Shown here: piece by piece, positions 32,099 to 32,700 of the stretch
How positions within the stretch are numbered: position 1 is the stretch's first letter
Layout of the letters: each line of letters begins with the position of its first letter
Assembly: GCA_007695285.1 (NCBI GenBank)
Contig: REEC01000078.1
Coordinates: 1-32,700 of the forward strand
Length of the DNA: 32,700 nucleotides
Direction of reading: 5' to 3'
Origin: Spirochaetaceae bacterium
GTDB lineage: Bacteria > Spirochaetota > Spirochaetia > DSM-27196 > PXBQ01
Notes under the pieces: model-generated
Databases searched by the model: none
What the model saw: the letters and a program-made list of their open reading frames with translations, nothing else
What the model was told of the DNA's origin: nothing
Translations under genes and position numbers: made by a program

Positions 32099-32700
32099 TT
32101 CTTTGTCCCTTGGTAGCTTGTTGTATCGATTTTGGTTGTCGTGTCGTCGATCACGACCACGACTCTGCCCTCACGGAGAAGGCGCCGATTCGCGCCGGAC
32201 GACAGAATTCGCTCGGCCGCGTCCAACGGTATCACAATATCGCTCGGACGCTCGCCGAATGACCGAACTGCCAGGATACGAAGCGGTACTCCCCCGATTC
32301 GGTCGACGTATGCAGCCTCGTCGGTCGAGTCTGCGTAGGCTACTACGCCCCACGAACGCACGCGTTCGGGTTCCATTATCTCTCGATCGAGGATCACGCG
32401 CATCGACTCGTCGTGCACGCGCGGAAAGAGCGTCGGAACGATCGCGCTTTTCTGATCTGCCGGACGCCCGTGAATCGGGTACTCTCCTTGCGCGTAAATA
32501 ACGATTCCCGTAAACTCTCGTGTCGGGACCCAGCCGACGACCCGATCGAGCGGCCCGCCGGTGGAGTGACGAACGAAGATCTCGGCGATCTCAGGAAAAA
32601 CGTTGACCGAGTATCTCACCTCGACCGCCAAGAGATCCGGCGTCCGGTGTGAAGCGATCTTCCGCGGGTCGCGCGCAATTGTCGTTAAGGCGGTGTTGAT
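32095..32700 (-). CDS. Protein of unknown function, N-terminus outside the window
   Basis: The frame is open from the window edge to the stop at 32095, giving at least 201 residues; the true start lies beyond 32700. A TTG at 32631 could start a shorter form, but the 23 codons before it read as normal protein (NTALTTIARDPRKIASHRTP). Visible features: VRYSVNVFPEIAEIFVRH, a segment WVPTREFTGIVIYAQGEYPI, and VIPLDAAERILSSG near the end, followed by VVVVIDDTTTKID. Alternating hydrophobic strands suggest a beta-rich extracytoplasmic domain, but no family is recognised. Its stop overlaps the start of the SH3-type lipoprotein. Confidence 0.7.
   Translation of the reverse strand: MNTALTTIARDPRKIASHRTPDLLAVEVRYSVNVFPEIAEIFVRHSTGGPLDRVVGWVPTREFTGIVIYAQGEYPIHGRPADQKSAIVPTLFPRVHDESMRVILDREIMEPERVRSWGVVAYADSTDEAAYVDRIGGVPLRILAVRSFGERPSDIVIPLDAAERILSSGANRRLLREGRVVVVIDDTTTKIDTTSYQGTKK

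Overview
The window is GC-rich bacterial chromosome, densely coded, with short intergenic gaps and most genes on the minus strand. There is no phage, CRISPR array or large mobile island. The only mobile trace is a piece of an IS21-type transposase at the left edge, lying against a tRNA-Leu gene. None of the six tRNA genes encodes its CCA end. The gene set suggests a spirochaete (Spirochaetota): tig-clpP-clpX-lon in a row, RarA fused to a long C-terminal domain, several secreted proteins or lipoproteins I cannot assign to a family, and a divergent sigma-like protein. This placement is an inference from gene content and could be wrong.

Left part (1-6140), accessory metabolism: tRNA-Leu(GAG) with a strong promoter; a carbon-nitrogen hydrolase divergent from a translationally coupled pair (sialidase-like protein, metallophosphoesterase); a nitroreductase-aldo/keto reductase operon; and a ThuA-like protein.

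Middle left (6141-11152), one long minus-strand block read from a good promoter at 11124-11152: small secreted protein, NrnA-type DHH phosphoesterase, sigma-like regulator, RdgB nucleotide-pool cleaner, oligoendopeptidase F. The regulator's ribosome binding site is buried in a strong hairpin.

Centre (11192-18571), protein quality control: tRNA operon His-Arg-Lys-Leu-Gly ending in an intrinsic terminator, then tig, clpP, clpX, lon and argF. clpX and lon overlap their upstream neighbours. argF has its own promoter inside the end of lon, and a leader hairpin that only read-through transcripts could fold.

Right part (18569-32700): rarA fusion, divergent from an envelope pair (a 787-residue secreted protein and a PQQ-propeller lipoprotein); a coiled-coil pair of unknown function; msrB; exonuclease III with a stand-alone LON-domain protein; an ABC-F ATPase; an SH3-type lipoprotein; and an unknown protein cut by the window edge.

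The most interesting signals are regulatory. Several genes without a Shine-Dalgarno sequence have a promoter-like -10 hexamer only 6-9 bases before the start codon, as expected of leaderless mRNAs. Two genes have hairpins that hide their Shine-Dalgarno sequence. A CTGT-N8-ACAG palindrome (the E. coli LexA-box form) covers the -35 of the exonuclease III gene. All sites were found by eye and no searches or folding programs were run.
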